NCBI RefSeq assembly: GCF_001724815.1
Contig: NZ_MEDO01000003.1
Coordinates: 1 to 64,000, forward strand
Length of the DNA stretch: 64,000 bases
Direction: 5' to 3'
Source of the DNA: Arenimonas sp. SCN 70-307
GTDB lineage: Bacteria > Pseudomonadota > Gammaproteobacteria > Xanthomonadales > Xanthomonadaceae
This document shows positions 43,169 through 56,129 of the stretch, in pieces. The notes beneath the pieces were generated by a model that saw nothing but the letters and a program-made list of their open reading frames with translations, was not told the DNA's origin and ran no database searches. The first letter of the stretch is position 1. Each line of letters opens with the position of its first letter. Both the position numbers and the translations under genes were made by a program.

Positions 43169-44211
43169 ACCCGCGCCGTGCCCGCGGCGGCCAGCGCGGC
43201 TTCCTCGGCCGGCCGCTCCCAGATCCGCTCCCACATCGACGACAGCCGGCGCCGGGCCTCCCAGGGCCAGGCGATCTGCTGCGGCGTGATCTCGCGCCAG
43301 CCGCTGCCCTCGCGCTCGGCCACCACGAAACGGAAGCTGTAGTCGGGCTCGGCGCCCATGCGCAGGTCCGACAGCACCAGCCGGCCACCGCGCGATTCGG
43401 CCTTCATGAAACCGCGGTTGAACCACTGCAATCGACGCACCGCCGGAAACCCCGACGCCTCCGCCAGCGCCCGCGTATCGGACGCGTACTGCCGGAACAC
43501 CATCGGCCCCTCGTCGGCCACCAGCGAGCGTTCGCCCTCGAGGAAACCCTCCGGGGTCATCACCACCACGCGCCACAGCAGCGTGTTGAAGGGCATGGGC
43601 ACCGAAAAACGCGGCGCGTCCTGCAGGCCCATGGTGGCCAGCGTGGCGTCGGCGGCGCGTTCGACCATCGCCTTGGCCACCAGCGACCAGCCCAGGTAGG
43701 CCGTGCTCAAGGCCAGTCCGGCCACCAGCGCGCTTTGCGACGACGGCCGCCAGCCACGCACCAGCGCGAAAACGAAGGCCAGCAGCAGCGGCAGCGTGTA
43801 CAGCGGGTCGATGATGAACACGCTCGACCACATCGACGGCGAGGGCGGCAGCGGCCACCACAGCTGGGTGCCGTAGACGGTGAAGGCGTCGAGCAGCGGA
43901 TGCGTCACCAGGGCCAGGGTGATGGCCCAGAACCAGCGCACGGGGGCTTCGGCCACGCGCCCGCCGCGGCCCTTGAACCACCCCCACAGCAGGGCCGCCA
44001 GCGGCACCAGCACGAACAGGGAATGCGAGGGCCCGCGGTGCCAGGTCATGCTGGTGACCGGGTCGAGCCCGAGGAACCACATCGGCACCGAATCGAGGTC
44101 GGGCAGCGTGCCAAGCGCCGCGCCGGCGGCCAGCGCGGCGCGCCGGTGCCGGGCCGGGGCGATGGCGGCGGCAAGCGCGCCGCCCAGGACGATCTGGGAG
44201 AGGGAGTCCAT
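43114..44211 (-). CDS. YdjM-like membrane-bound metal-dependent hydrolase
   Basis: Protein of 365 residues with about five membrane helices in the first 200 residues. The YdjM/DUF457 signature is present: MDSLSQIVLGGALAAAI, G-T-L-P-D-L-D-S, WHRGPSHSLF and T-H-P-L-L-D-A-F-T-x-Y-G-T-Q-L, placing His and Asp ligands for a metal. The C-terminal half is a soluble domain of unknown role. The 3' end overlaps dusB by 55 bases on the opposite strand, leaving no room for separate terminators. Confidence 0.85.
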   Translation of the reverse strand: MDSLSQIVLGGALAAAIAPARHRRAALAAGAALGTLPDLDSVPMWFLGLDPVTSMTWHRGPSHSLFVLVPLAALLWGWFKGRGGRVAEAPVRWFWAITLALVTHPLLDAFTVYGTQLWWPLPPSPSMWSSVFIIDPLYTLPLLLAFVFALVRGWRPSSQSALVAGLALSTAYLGWSLVAKAMVERAADATLATMGLQDAPRFSVPMPFNTLLWRVVVMTPEGFLEGERSLVADEGPMVFRQYASDTRALAEASGFPAVRRLQWFNRGFMKAESRGGRLVLSDLRMGAEPDYSFRFVVAEREGSGWREITPQQIAWPWEARRRLSSMWERIWERPAEEAALAAAGTARVQAASAKPGETPAASASK

Positions 44212-44332
44212 GCCCGGATGCTAACCGGCGCCGGGGTCGCCGCGGCGTGAGGCGGCCGCCAGGCCGGCGGCCCGGCCGTAATCGCAGGCCGGGGTTCCCG
44301 AATGCATGCGCGAACCCAACGCCGGAGCCACC

Positions 44333-44983
44333 ATGGACACCCCGCTCAACACCAACCTCACCTATCCCAAGGGTTTCCTGGACTTCCTCACGCTGACGCC
44401 GCTGCGTGGCCACCGGGTGGCCGGGCACGATCTGGCCGGCACCTGCCTGGCGGCCTTCAACGCCACGCTGGCGGCGCTGAGCCCGGAGTCCCCGACCCTG
44501 ACGCTCGATCAGTTCGCCACCGCCGCGCAGCGCGCGCTCGACCGTTACCCGGGCGGCGGCCAGCCCGCCTTCGTAACCTCGCGGCTCGCCTCGCTGCAGC
44601 GGCTGGAGGCGCTGGTGGCCGACCCGGGCTGGGACGCCCCGCCGGACCTGGTCCGGCGGCTGGAGGCCATCGAGACCTACCGCACCGGCCCCGACCGCAT
44701 GCTTCCGGCCGACACCCCGGTGGTCGGCCAGCTCGACCTCGCCGTCCTGGTGGACGTGCTGCTTCAGCTCGAGCGCGAGGACCTGGCCGAATACGAGGAC
44801 TTTTGCCGGTTCAGGCAGGTGGCGGCCGACTATGCCCGGCTGCCGGTGGAAGGCACCGGGCTGACCCGGGCGCACTGGATCGAGGCGCTCCAGCAGGCGA
44901 GCGAAAGTCCGGCACGACGCTACGGCCGGGCCCGCGTTCGCTACGCACCGGACCCGCGCGCCAGCCTCTTCCATGTCACCTGA
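44333..44983 (+). CDS. Hypothetical protein upstream of the sigma/kinase cluster
   Basis: Protein of 216 residues that I do not recognise. It is soluble and mostly helical, with Leu- and Ala-rich stretches (ASLQRLEALVADPGWD, LDLAVLVDVLLQLEREDLAEYEDF) and a basic C-terminus (ARRYGRARVRYAP). No signal peptide, membrane helix or metal motif. The ATG at 44333 has GGAG 6 bases upstream. It is separated by 78 bases from the sigma-like genes and may or may not belong to that unit. Confidence 0.65.
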   Translation: MDTPLNTNLTYPKGFLDFLTLTPLRGHRVAGHDLAGTCLAAFNATLAALSPESPTLTLDQFATAAQRALDRYPGGGQPAFVTSRLASLQRLEALVADPGWDAPPDLVRRLEAIETYRTGPDRMLPADTPVVGQLDLAVLVDVLLQLEREDLAEYEDFCRFRQVAADYARLPVEGTGLTRAHWIEALQQASESPARRYGRARVRYAPDPRASLFHVT

Positions 44984-45061
44984 GCCAGTCCGGGCCGGGA
45001 AGGCCCATACTGCAAGCCACGGTGGTGTTGGCCGGGCCGGCGGGCAGACACGGGGAGCCGC

Positions 45062-45778
45062 ATGAGCCGTTTCGCGACGACACGATGGAGCCTGATCCTC
45101 GATGCGCGCGGCGCGCCGGAAACGGCGCGGCCCGCGCTCGAGGAGATCTGCCGCGCCTACCGCAGCCCGGTGCTCAGCTACGTGCGCTGCAGCGGCCATG
45201 GCGCCGCCGACGCCGAGGACCTGACCCAGGAGTTCTTCGCCCGCCTGCTGGAACGGCGCTGGGATGCCCGCGCCGATCCCGCGCGCGGTCGGTTCCGCAG
45301 CTTCCTGCTCACCGCGCTCAAGCGTTTCCTGCTCGACCAGCGCGACGCCGCCCGCACGCTCAAGCGCGGCGGCGGCAGCCGGCACGCCGGCGAAGACGCG
45401 CTCGACGACGTCGGCGACGAACTCGCGCTCTCGCCCGAGGCGGCTTTCGAGCGCGCCTGGGCCGCCACCGTGCTGCAGCGTGCCTTCGAGCGCCTGGCCG
45501 CCGAGGCGGAGAAGGCCGGTCGCGGGCAACTCTTCTCCCGCCTCTCGCCCTTCCTGGCCGAGCCGGCCGAGGCCAGCGAATACCGGGAACTCGCCGACAC
45601 GCTGGGCATGCGCGCCAATACGCTGGCGGTGTCCGTGCACCGGCTCCGCCTGCGCCTGCGCGAACTGGTGCGCGAGGAAATCGCCGACCAGACCGATGGC
45701 CCGGAATCTGCCGCCGTCGAGCTGGCCACCCTCCGGCAGGCCCTGGTCCGCGGCCAGGCCGGCCTGGAGCTGGCCTGA
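45062..45778 (+). CDS. ECF-type sigma factor linked to a Ser/Thr kinase
   Basis: Protein of 238 residues. It begins with the FATTRWSLI motif common to the kinase-associated ECF group. Sigma-2 then has YVRCSGHGAADAEDLTQEFFARLL and GRFRSFLLTALKRFLLDQRDAA; the C-terminal helix-turn-helix is YRELADTLGMRANTLAVSVHRLRLRLRELV. In related systems (Vibrio EcfP/PknT, Xanthomonas EcfK/PknS) the partner kinase phosphorylates a Thr in region 2; Thr55 in DLTQEFF is the matching candidate here, by inference. Its stop overlaps the next start (TGATG). The operon continues into the kinase gene. Confidence 0.85.
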   Translation: MSRFATTRWSLILDARGAPETARPALEEICRAYRSPVLSYVRCSGHGAADAEDLTQEFFARLLERRWDARADPARGRFRSFLLTALKRFLLDQRDAARTLKRGGGSRHAGEDALDDVGDELALSPEAAFERAWAATVLQRAFERLAAEAEKAGRGQLFSRLSPFLAEPAEASEYRELADTLGMRANTLAVSVHRLRLRLRELVREEIADQTDGPESAAVELATLRQALVRGQAGLELA

Positions 45779-46496
45779 TGGCCGCGCCGGATCCCACCGG
45801 CGGCTTCGCCACCACGCGCTGGTCGCTGGTGATCGATGCCGCCGGCCACGACGCGCCGACAGCGCGCGCCTCGCTGCTCACGCTTTGCCTGCGCTACTGG
45901 TATCCGGTCTACGCCTACCTGCGGCGCAGCGGCCACGCACCAGGGCTCGCGCACGAGCTGGCGCGGGCCTTCTTCGACAGCGTGGTCTCCGAGGGCCTGG
46001 CCCGGCAGGCGATGCAGCGCCAGGGTCGCTTCCGCTTGTTCCTGCTGTCCGAACTGCATCGATTCCTCTCCAGCGACGCGGCGCGCGCCACGCCCGACGC
46101 GGGCATCGACGCGCCCGCGCTCGAGCAGCTCGAACAGCGCCACCAGCAGGACCTGCAGCCACCCGGCTCGCCCGAGGACATCCTGCGCCGTGGCTTCGCG
46201 CTCGAAGTGCTGGGCGCCGCGCACCAGCGCTTGCGCACGGAAGCGATCGAGGCCGGCCACCTGGCGATGTTCGAGGCGCTGGCGCGCTTCCTGGCCAGCG
46301 AGCCGCGGCCGGGCGACTACGACGCCGTGGCCTCGCGGCTGGGACTGCGGCCGATGTTCGTTTCGCTGGCCGTCCGCCGCCTGCGCCAGCGCTACCGCGA
46401 ACTGGTGGACGAGGAGCTCGGGCAGACGCTGGCCAGCGCCGAGGACATGGCGGCCGAACGCGCGGCGCTGATGCAATCGCTGGGCGAACTGCCGCC

Positions 46497-46500
<4 letters not shown>
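45778..46500 (+). CDS. Second, divergent sigma-like protein of the kinase module
   Basis: Protein of 240 residues that aligns along its length with the upstream sigma factor: FATTRWSLVIDA at the N-terminus, YLRRSGHAPGLAHELARAFF in place of DAEDLTQEFF, GRFRLFLLSELHRFL, and a C-terminal DYDAVASRLGLRPMFVSLAVRRLRQRYRELV. The acidic/Thr signature of region 2.2 is lost, so it may be a modified sigma, an inactive paralogue, or an anti-sigma-like partner. Overlaps both neighbours by TGATG/ATGA, implying coupled translation and fixed stoichiometry. Confidence 0.78.
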
Positions 46501-50723
<4,223 letters not shown>

Positions 50724-50763
50724 TGCCGAATAGGCAGGCGGAACCCCCGCAAAGGAGCAGGAC

Positions 50764-51234
50764 ATGCGCCACCTGAAGTCGATCCCCCTGGCCCTGGCCG
50801 CCGCGCTGGCCGCCCCCGCGGCCCTCGCCTGCGGCGAAGGCATCTTCAACATGGGCGAGGGGCTGCGCTACGAGGGCTACCTGGCGCCGCGACCGGCGAC
50901 CATCCTGGTGTTCGAGCCCGATGGCATGCCCAGCGACGAACGCATCGCGATCTACCGGGGCCTCGCCCGCGCCGGCCACAAGGTTTCCGTGGCCACCGAC
51001 GCCAGCCATGCCAGCGAAGCCTTCGCCAGCCAGTCCTTCGACGTGGTCGTGGCGGACGATGCGCATGCGGCCACCCTGGCCTCGCTGCTCGGCGACCGCA
51101 GCCCCGCGCGGCGACTGCTCGTGGCGCCGGGCAAGCCTCCGCGCGACGGTGGCGACGCCAGCCGCGCGTACGTGCGCGGCAGCGCCAGCGTCGGCACCTG
51201 GCTGGGTGCGCTCAATCGCCTTCTCAAGGATTGA
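50764..51234 (+). CDS. Small exported protein of unknown function
   Basis: Protein of 156 residues with a signal peptide (about 1-22, ending in ALA before CGEG). The Cys after the cleavage site is not in a clean lipobox, so lipidation is uncertain. The mature part alternates strand and helix (P-A-T-I-L-V-F, HKVSVATDASHASEAF, S-F-D-V-V-V-A-D-D, ARRLLVAPG), a receiver- or Rossmann-like layout without a nucleotide motif. AAAGGAG precedes the ATG. It lies 40 bases behind the kinase gene and just before an outer-membrane barrel gene, so it is probably part of the same operon. Confidence 0.75.
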   Translation: MRHLKSIPLALAAALAAPAALACGEGIFNMGEGLRYEGYLAPRPATILVFEPDGMPSDERIAIYRGLARAGHKVSVATDASHASEAFASQSFDVVVADDAHAATLASLLGDRSPARRLLVAPGKPPRDGGDASRAYVRGSASVGTWLGALNRLLKD

Positions 51235-51236
51235 CC

Positions 51237-52166
51237 ATGGCCCCGACCACGCCATGCCTGCGCATCGTTTGCCTGGCTGCGCTGCTGCCGACGCTGGCCT
51301 GCGCCGACGGCGTCGACCTGCTCGAACTCTCTCCGGACGAGCCTGCGGCCCGCGGCCGGATCTCGGTGGGTTTCCAGTCCATCCGAACCGACGGCAATGT
51401 CGACGGCAGCGGCAATGCAACGCCGGGAGTGAGCACCGACACGCGAAACCTGCTGCTCTCGCTCGACTACCGGCTGGCGGAGCGCTGGTCGCTGCAGCTG
51501 TCGATCCCCTTCGTGGACAAACGCTCCGTCGGCGATCCCGGCGTGCACAACGTCGCTTTCCTCGCCCAGCCCCGCCAGAGCGCCTTCATCGACGACGGCG
51601 ACTGGCACGGCGCCTGGCAGGACTGGCAGCTGGGCGTGACCCACCACGGCCACTGGCGCGGGCTGAAGCTGCAGCCGCACGCCGTGCTCACCTGGCCCAG
51701 CCACGACTACGTCTTCTTCGCCAGCGCCGCGCCCGGGCGCCGGCTGCGCTCGCTGCGGCTGGGCGCCGACATCGGTCGTCGTTTCGGCCGGTCGAACCTG
51801 CACTGGTCGCTGGGCTACGGGTATGAGTTCGTGGAAGAAGTGCTCGACTACGACCTCGACCGGCAGCACTACCGCGCATCGCTGCGTTGGGACGTGTCGC
51901 CGTCCTGGTCGTTGAGCCTGTTCTCGAACGCACGCCAGTCCCAGGGCATCAAACCGTCGGACCTGGCCGGGCGCGTGCCGTGGTCGGAGCTGTGGTACCA
52001 GCACGACCGGCTGTTGCGGCACAACTACGTACTGGCCGGCATCGGCGCCGGCTGGCGGATCAACGACGACTGGTCGGTGTCGGGTTCGTCCGCCTGGCCG
52101 GTGGAGGCCGACAGCATGCACCGCATCCGCCATGCCTGGGAGTTGCAGCTGTCACGCAGCTTCTGA
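51237..52166 (+). CDS. Outer-membrane beta-barrel protein of unknown function
   Basis: Protein of 309 residues with a signal peptide (about 1-24, ending in TLACA). The mature part is a run of amphipathic strands ending in aromatic residues (LLLSLDYRLAERWSLQLSIPFV, WQLGVTHHGHW, LHWSLGYGYEFVEE, ASLRWDVSPSWSLSLFSNARQ) and ends in QLSRSF with a terminal Phe, the Bam signature. Similar to transporter-like 12-strand barrels but not assignable. It begins 2 bases after the preceding gene, and its last 15 bases overlap the convergent phosphoesterase gene. Confidence 0.78.
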   Translation: MAPTTPCLRIVCLAALLPTLACADGVDLLELSPDEPAARGRISVGFQSIRTDGNVDGSGNATPGVSTDTRNLLLSLDYRLAERWSLQLSIPFVDKRSVGDPGVHNVAFLAQPRQSAFIDDGDWHGAWQDWQLGVTHHGHWRGLKLQPHAVLTWPSHDYVFFASAAPGRRLRSLRLGADIGRRFGRSNLHWSLGYGYEFVEEVLDYDLDRQHYRASLRWDVSPSWSLSLFSNARQSQGIKPSDLAGRVPWSELWYQHDRLLRHNYVLAGIGAGWRINDDWSVSGSSAWPVEADSMHRIRHAWELQLSRSF

Positions 52167-52760
52167 GAGCCGCTCCGGGCGGGGCCGGCGCGACGGCAGC
52201 CGCGCCAGCTCGGCGCCGTCGTGGCGCAGCAGCACCAGGCTGCCGTCGGGCTGCTCGGCCAGGGCGGTGAGGCTTTCGACCCAGTCGCCGTCGTTGGCGT
52301 AGACCAGGCCGTCGCGCTCGACCAGGGCGGCGCGGTGGATGTGGCCGCAGACGATGCCGTCGAGCCCGCGCCGGCGCGCGTCGTCCAGGCCGGCCTGCAC
52401 GAAGCGGGCGATGTAGCGTTCGGCGGCGCCGCTCCTGGACTTCAGGAAGTCCGCCAGCGACCAGTAGCGCAGGCCCAGGCGCCGGCGCAGGCGGTTGAAG
52501 CCGCGGTTGCCCGGCACGTAGACCAGCTCGGTGCCGGCGCGCGCCAGCGCGTGCAGGGCCTCGACCACGCGGTGCTGGTCGGCGCCCCAAGCCGCTCGGC
52601 GCTGCGCCATCCACCACAGATCCACGATGTCGCCTACGAGGTAGAGCCGGCGCGTGCGCAGCCCGCCCAGGAAGGCGGCCAGCTCGGCGGCATGGCAGTT
52701 GCCCGAACCGAGGTGCACGTCGGAGATGAACACGGCCCGGTGCGGGGCCGCGGCGCTCAC
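52152..52760 (-). CDS. LpxH-like metallophosphoesterase, apparently missing its central region
   Basis: Protein of 202 residues. N-terminal metal motifs DVHLGSG (Asp14, His16) and GDIVDLWW (Asp44) and the C-terminal RRRGLDGIVCGHIHRA and YANDGDWVES match UDP-2,3-diacylglucosamine hydrolase-like (YbbF-type) phosphoesterases. The middle does not: where family members read V-P-G-N-H-D followed by about 65 residues including an H-G-D motif, this protein passes from YVPGN (Asn85) straight to RGFNRLRRRLGL. It thus lacks the GNHD His and the second His, and is shorter than the usual roughly 270 residues. It is probably inactive as written, or the assembly has lost bases. The GTG start overlaps the acyltransferase stop (GTGA). 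Confidence 0.8.
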   Translation of the reverse strand: MSAAAPHRAVFISDVHLGSGNCHAAELAAFLGGLRTRRLYLVGDIVDLWWMAQRRAAWGADQHRVVEALHALARAGTELVYVPGNRGFNRLRRRLGLRYWSLADFLKSRSGAAERYIARFVQAGLDDARRRGLDGIVCGHIHRAALVERDGLVYANDGDWVESLTALAEQPDGSLVLLRHDGAELARLPSRRPRPERLSEAA

Positions 52761-54478
52761 GCGGCCTCCGGGCCGGCGAGCCGGCGCCGCTCGTCGCCGA
52801 GGTAGCGGCCGCGTTTGCGGGCCTGGATGCGGGCCAGGTCGAGTTCGATCAGGCCGTCGACCGAGTGGTTGAAGTCGGGGTCCACGCCAAAGGCCAGGAA
52901 GCGGGCGCCGCCCGGTTCGCACAGCTCGGTGTACTGCTTGTAGAGCGTCGGCACGCGGGTGCCGAGCGCGCCGAGGTTGGCCTTGAGCAGGCGGAAGGCC
53001 TCCTCGGCGCCCAGCGGGCCGAAGTCCGGCGGCGCGGCCAGGAAGCGGAAGGGCTGGTTCGCCGCCACGCCGTCGCGGCCGTCGCCGAAGTAGCGCGCGT
53101 AGTAGGCCACCATCTGCTCGCGCGCCGGCAGCGGCAGCGCGGCGCTGATCGACACCGGCCCGAACAGGTAGCGCACGCCCGGCTGGTGGCGCAGGTAGGC
53201 GCCGATGCCGTGCCAGAGGTAGTCGAGGCTGCGGCTGCCCTGGTAGGCGGGCGCCACGAAGCTGCGGCCCAGCTCCATGCCCTGGGCGAGCCGCGGCAGC
53301 AGGCTGCACGGGTACTTGAACAGCGAGGCGGTGTAGAAACCCGCCACGCCGCGTTCGGCGAACACCCGTTCGCCCGGCGCCACGCGGTAGCCGCCGGCGA
53401 TCTCCAGCGCCTCCGGGTCCCAGAGCACGAGGTGGTCGTACCAGGCGTCGTAGGCGTCGATGTCCAGGCGCTTGCCGGTGCCTTCGCCGGCGGCGCGGAA
53501 GGTGAGTTCACGCAGGCGGCCGATTTCCTGCAGCAGCGGCGAGTCCGGCGCCAGCCGCCCGGCGTGGATGCGCTTGCCGTCGGGCGTGCTGCCCAACAGG
53601 GGCAGCCGGGCCAGCTCGCGCACGAGCAGGCGGCGATCGACCGCGTGGGCGATGGGCTCGGGGCCACCGGCGCCCGACTCGCGCCGCGAGCCGATGCTCG
53701 CCAGCGCGCGGCGCACGCGCGCCAGTGCCGTGGCATCCGTCTCGCCCGCTTCGATGTGCTGCGCCTGCCCCACGCGCAGATGGATGCGGCTGCCGCGGCG
53801 GCTGAAGAGCTCGCGCGGCAGCAGCGCGGTGGCCGCGGCCTTGTGCAGGGCCGACACGCCGTAGAACAAGGCCGAGTTGCGCGCCTGCACGCGCACCGGC
53901 AGCACCGGCGCGCCGCTGCCGCGGGCGAAACGCAGGAAACCGCGCCGCCAGCGGTCGTCGCGCACGCCGCGCCAGCCCAGGCGCGAGACTTCGCCGGCCG
54001 GGAAGACGATCACGCACTGCTCCTGAGCCAGCGCGTCCTCGACGGCCCGCAGCGACTCGGGCGTGGGGCGGCCACCGAGGATGCGCAGGGGCAGCATCAG
54101 CTCGCGCAGGGGCGTCACCGCCGCCAGCAGGTCGTTGGCCAGCACGCGCACGTCGGGGCGCACGCTGCCCACCAGGTGCAGCAGGGCCAGCGCGTCGAGC
54201 GCGCCGCAGGGATGGTTGGCGACGACCAGCAGGCGACCGGTCTCGGGAATGCGCTCGCGCTCGACCTGGTCGACCGTGTAGCGCACGTCCAGGTAGCGCA
54301 GCGCGACCTCCACGAAGGCCAGGCCGCGCAGGTGGCCGTGGGCCTCGAGGAAGTCGGCGGCCTCGGGCAGGCGCGACCAGCGGCCGAGGCCGCGCGCCAG
54401 GGGCGCGGCAAGGCGGGCGCGCGGGCCGGTGAACCAGCGGGGGAAACGTTCGGCGAGCTGGGCCTGGAGGTCACGCAT
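52757..54478 (-). CDS. Bifunctional acyltransferase: PlsC-like domain fused to OlsB/hemolysin-like GNAT domain
   Basis: Protein of 573 residues. The first half (about 60-270) is a lysophospholipid acyltransferase: VVANHPCGALDALAL (His89, Asp95), later V-I-F-P-A-G-E-V-S-R and PVLPVRVQARNSALFY. The second half (about 310-555) resembles the N-acyltransferase of ornithine-lipid synthesis: RELTFRAAGEGTGKRLDIDAYDAWYDHLVLWDPEALEIAGGYR, then a strand-helix GNAT core. OlsF proteins of ornithine-lipid producers have this O-acyl then N-acyl order, so ornithine- or other amino-lipid synthesis is a good hypothesis. It is followed by the truncated phosphoesterase with GTGA overlap. Confidence 0.82.
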   Translation of the reverse strand: MRDLQAQLAERFPRWFTGPRARLAAPLARGLGRWSRLPEAADFLEAHGHLRGLAFVEVALRYLDVRYTVDQVERERIPETGRLLVVANHPCGALDALALLHLVGSVRPDVRVLANDLLAAVTPLRELMLPLRILGGRPTPESLRAVEDALAQEQCVIVFPAGEVSRLGWRGVRDDRWRRGFLRFARGSGAPVLPVRVQARNSALFYGVSALHKAAATALLPRELFSRRGSRIHLRVGQAQHIEAGETDATALARVRRALASIGSRRESGAGGPEPIAHAVDRRLLVRELARLPLLGSTPDGKRIHAGRLAPDSPLLQEIGRLRELTFRAAGEGTGKRLDIDAYDAWYDHLVLWDPEALEIAGGYRVAPGERVFAERGVAGFYTASLFKYPCSLLPRLAQGMELGRSFVAPAYQGSRSLDYLWHGIGAYLRHQPGVRYLFGPVSISAALPLPAREQMVAYYARYFGDGRDGVAANQPFRFLAAPPDFGPLGAEEAFRLLKANLGALGTRVPTLYKQYTELCEPGGARFLAFGVDPDFNHSVDGLIELDLARIQARKRGRYLGDERRRLAGPEAA

Positions 54479-54688
54479 GCGGGCATCCGGCGGGGGCGAT
54501 GCCGCGCAGCTTGGGCGTCGCGCCTTGCAGGCCGGTTACCCGCAGGCGTCAGGCCGGTGACAGGCGCCGGCCCGGGGGCTTAACAATCAGGAAACCCTTG
54601 CGGGCGCAGGATGCACCCCGGGGCCGGGGGGTGTATCATGCCGCCCCTCCACCCATCCTTTCATCGCAATCAAAGGATATAAGCACGA

Positions 54689-55817
<1,129 letters not shown>

Positions 55818-55827
55818 TCGCCCCACC

Positions 55828-55863
55828 CCCTCTCCCGCTTGCGGGAGAGGGCCGGGGAGAGGG
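55828..55863. repeat. CTCTCCC-type dispersed palindrome
   Basis: An 11-bp perfect stem CCCTCTCCCGC/GCGGGAGAGGG (55828-55838 with 55841-55851) plus a trailing CCGGGGAGAGGG. This form (CCTCTCCCGC-TT-GCGGGAGAGGG) is, from memory, a common dispersed intergenic repeat in Xanthomonadaceae and Pseudomonas genomes. Confidence 0.6.
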
Positions 55864-55864
55864 C

Positions 55865-55896
55865 AAACGGGCCGCGAAAGCGGCCCGTTTCCTTTT
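55865..55896 (+). terminator. Rho-independent terminator of metK
   Basis: Stem AAACGGGCCGC/GCGGCCCGTTT (55865-55875 with 55880-55890), GAAA tetraloop, then CCTTTT. Confidence 0.88.
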
Positions 55897-55936
55897 GCAG
55901 CCCCGCCCCGTTCATCCCTCCATCGCGAAGCGGCGA

Positions 55937-55942
55937 TATAAT
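55937..55942 (+). promoter_or_regulatory. -10 element of the ahcY transcript
   Basis: A perfect TATAAT; transcription would start near 55949, shortly before the SAH riboswitch. The -35 is weak. Confidence 0.65.
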
Positions 55943-55963
55943 CAGCGACGGCCCGCAAGGGCC

Positions 55964-56050
55964 ACCCCGCCGAGGGGCGCTGCAAGCCCGGCCCGCGCAA
56001 CGCAGGCAAGGGATCAGGCTCGGCCGGGGTCACCCGTACCAACGGCGCCC
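55964..56050 (+). promoter_or_regulatory. S-adenosylhomocysteine (SAH) riboswitch
   Basis: The conserved GCCGAGGGGCGCTGCAAGC and CAGGCTCGGCC elements are present, followed by ACCAACGGCGCCC. Stem P1 pairs 55964-55974 with 56019-56030 (one bulge). The class pseudoknot pairs GGGCGC (55975-55980) with GCGCCC (56045-56050). SAH binding turns on expression of the downstream SAH hydrolase, and the gene downstream is exactly that. A hairpin and the ribosome site follow before the ATG at 56130. Confidence 0.93.
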
Positions 56051-56129
56051 GTTTAACCGAGTCGGCGTGTCGGGCCTGAAGGCCCTCCTACAGACCATGC
56101 GCCGCTCGCACCTAACGGAGCTATACCCA

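Noticed and set aside
42155-45640. A 1161-codon minus-strand frame across dusB, the hydrolase and the sigma gene
   Set aside because: Shadow frame in a high-GC region; the genes it crosses are recognisable on other frames.
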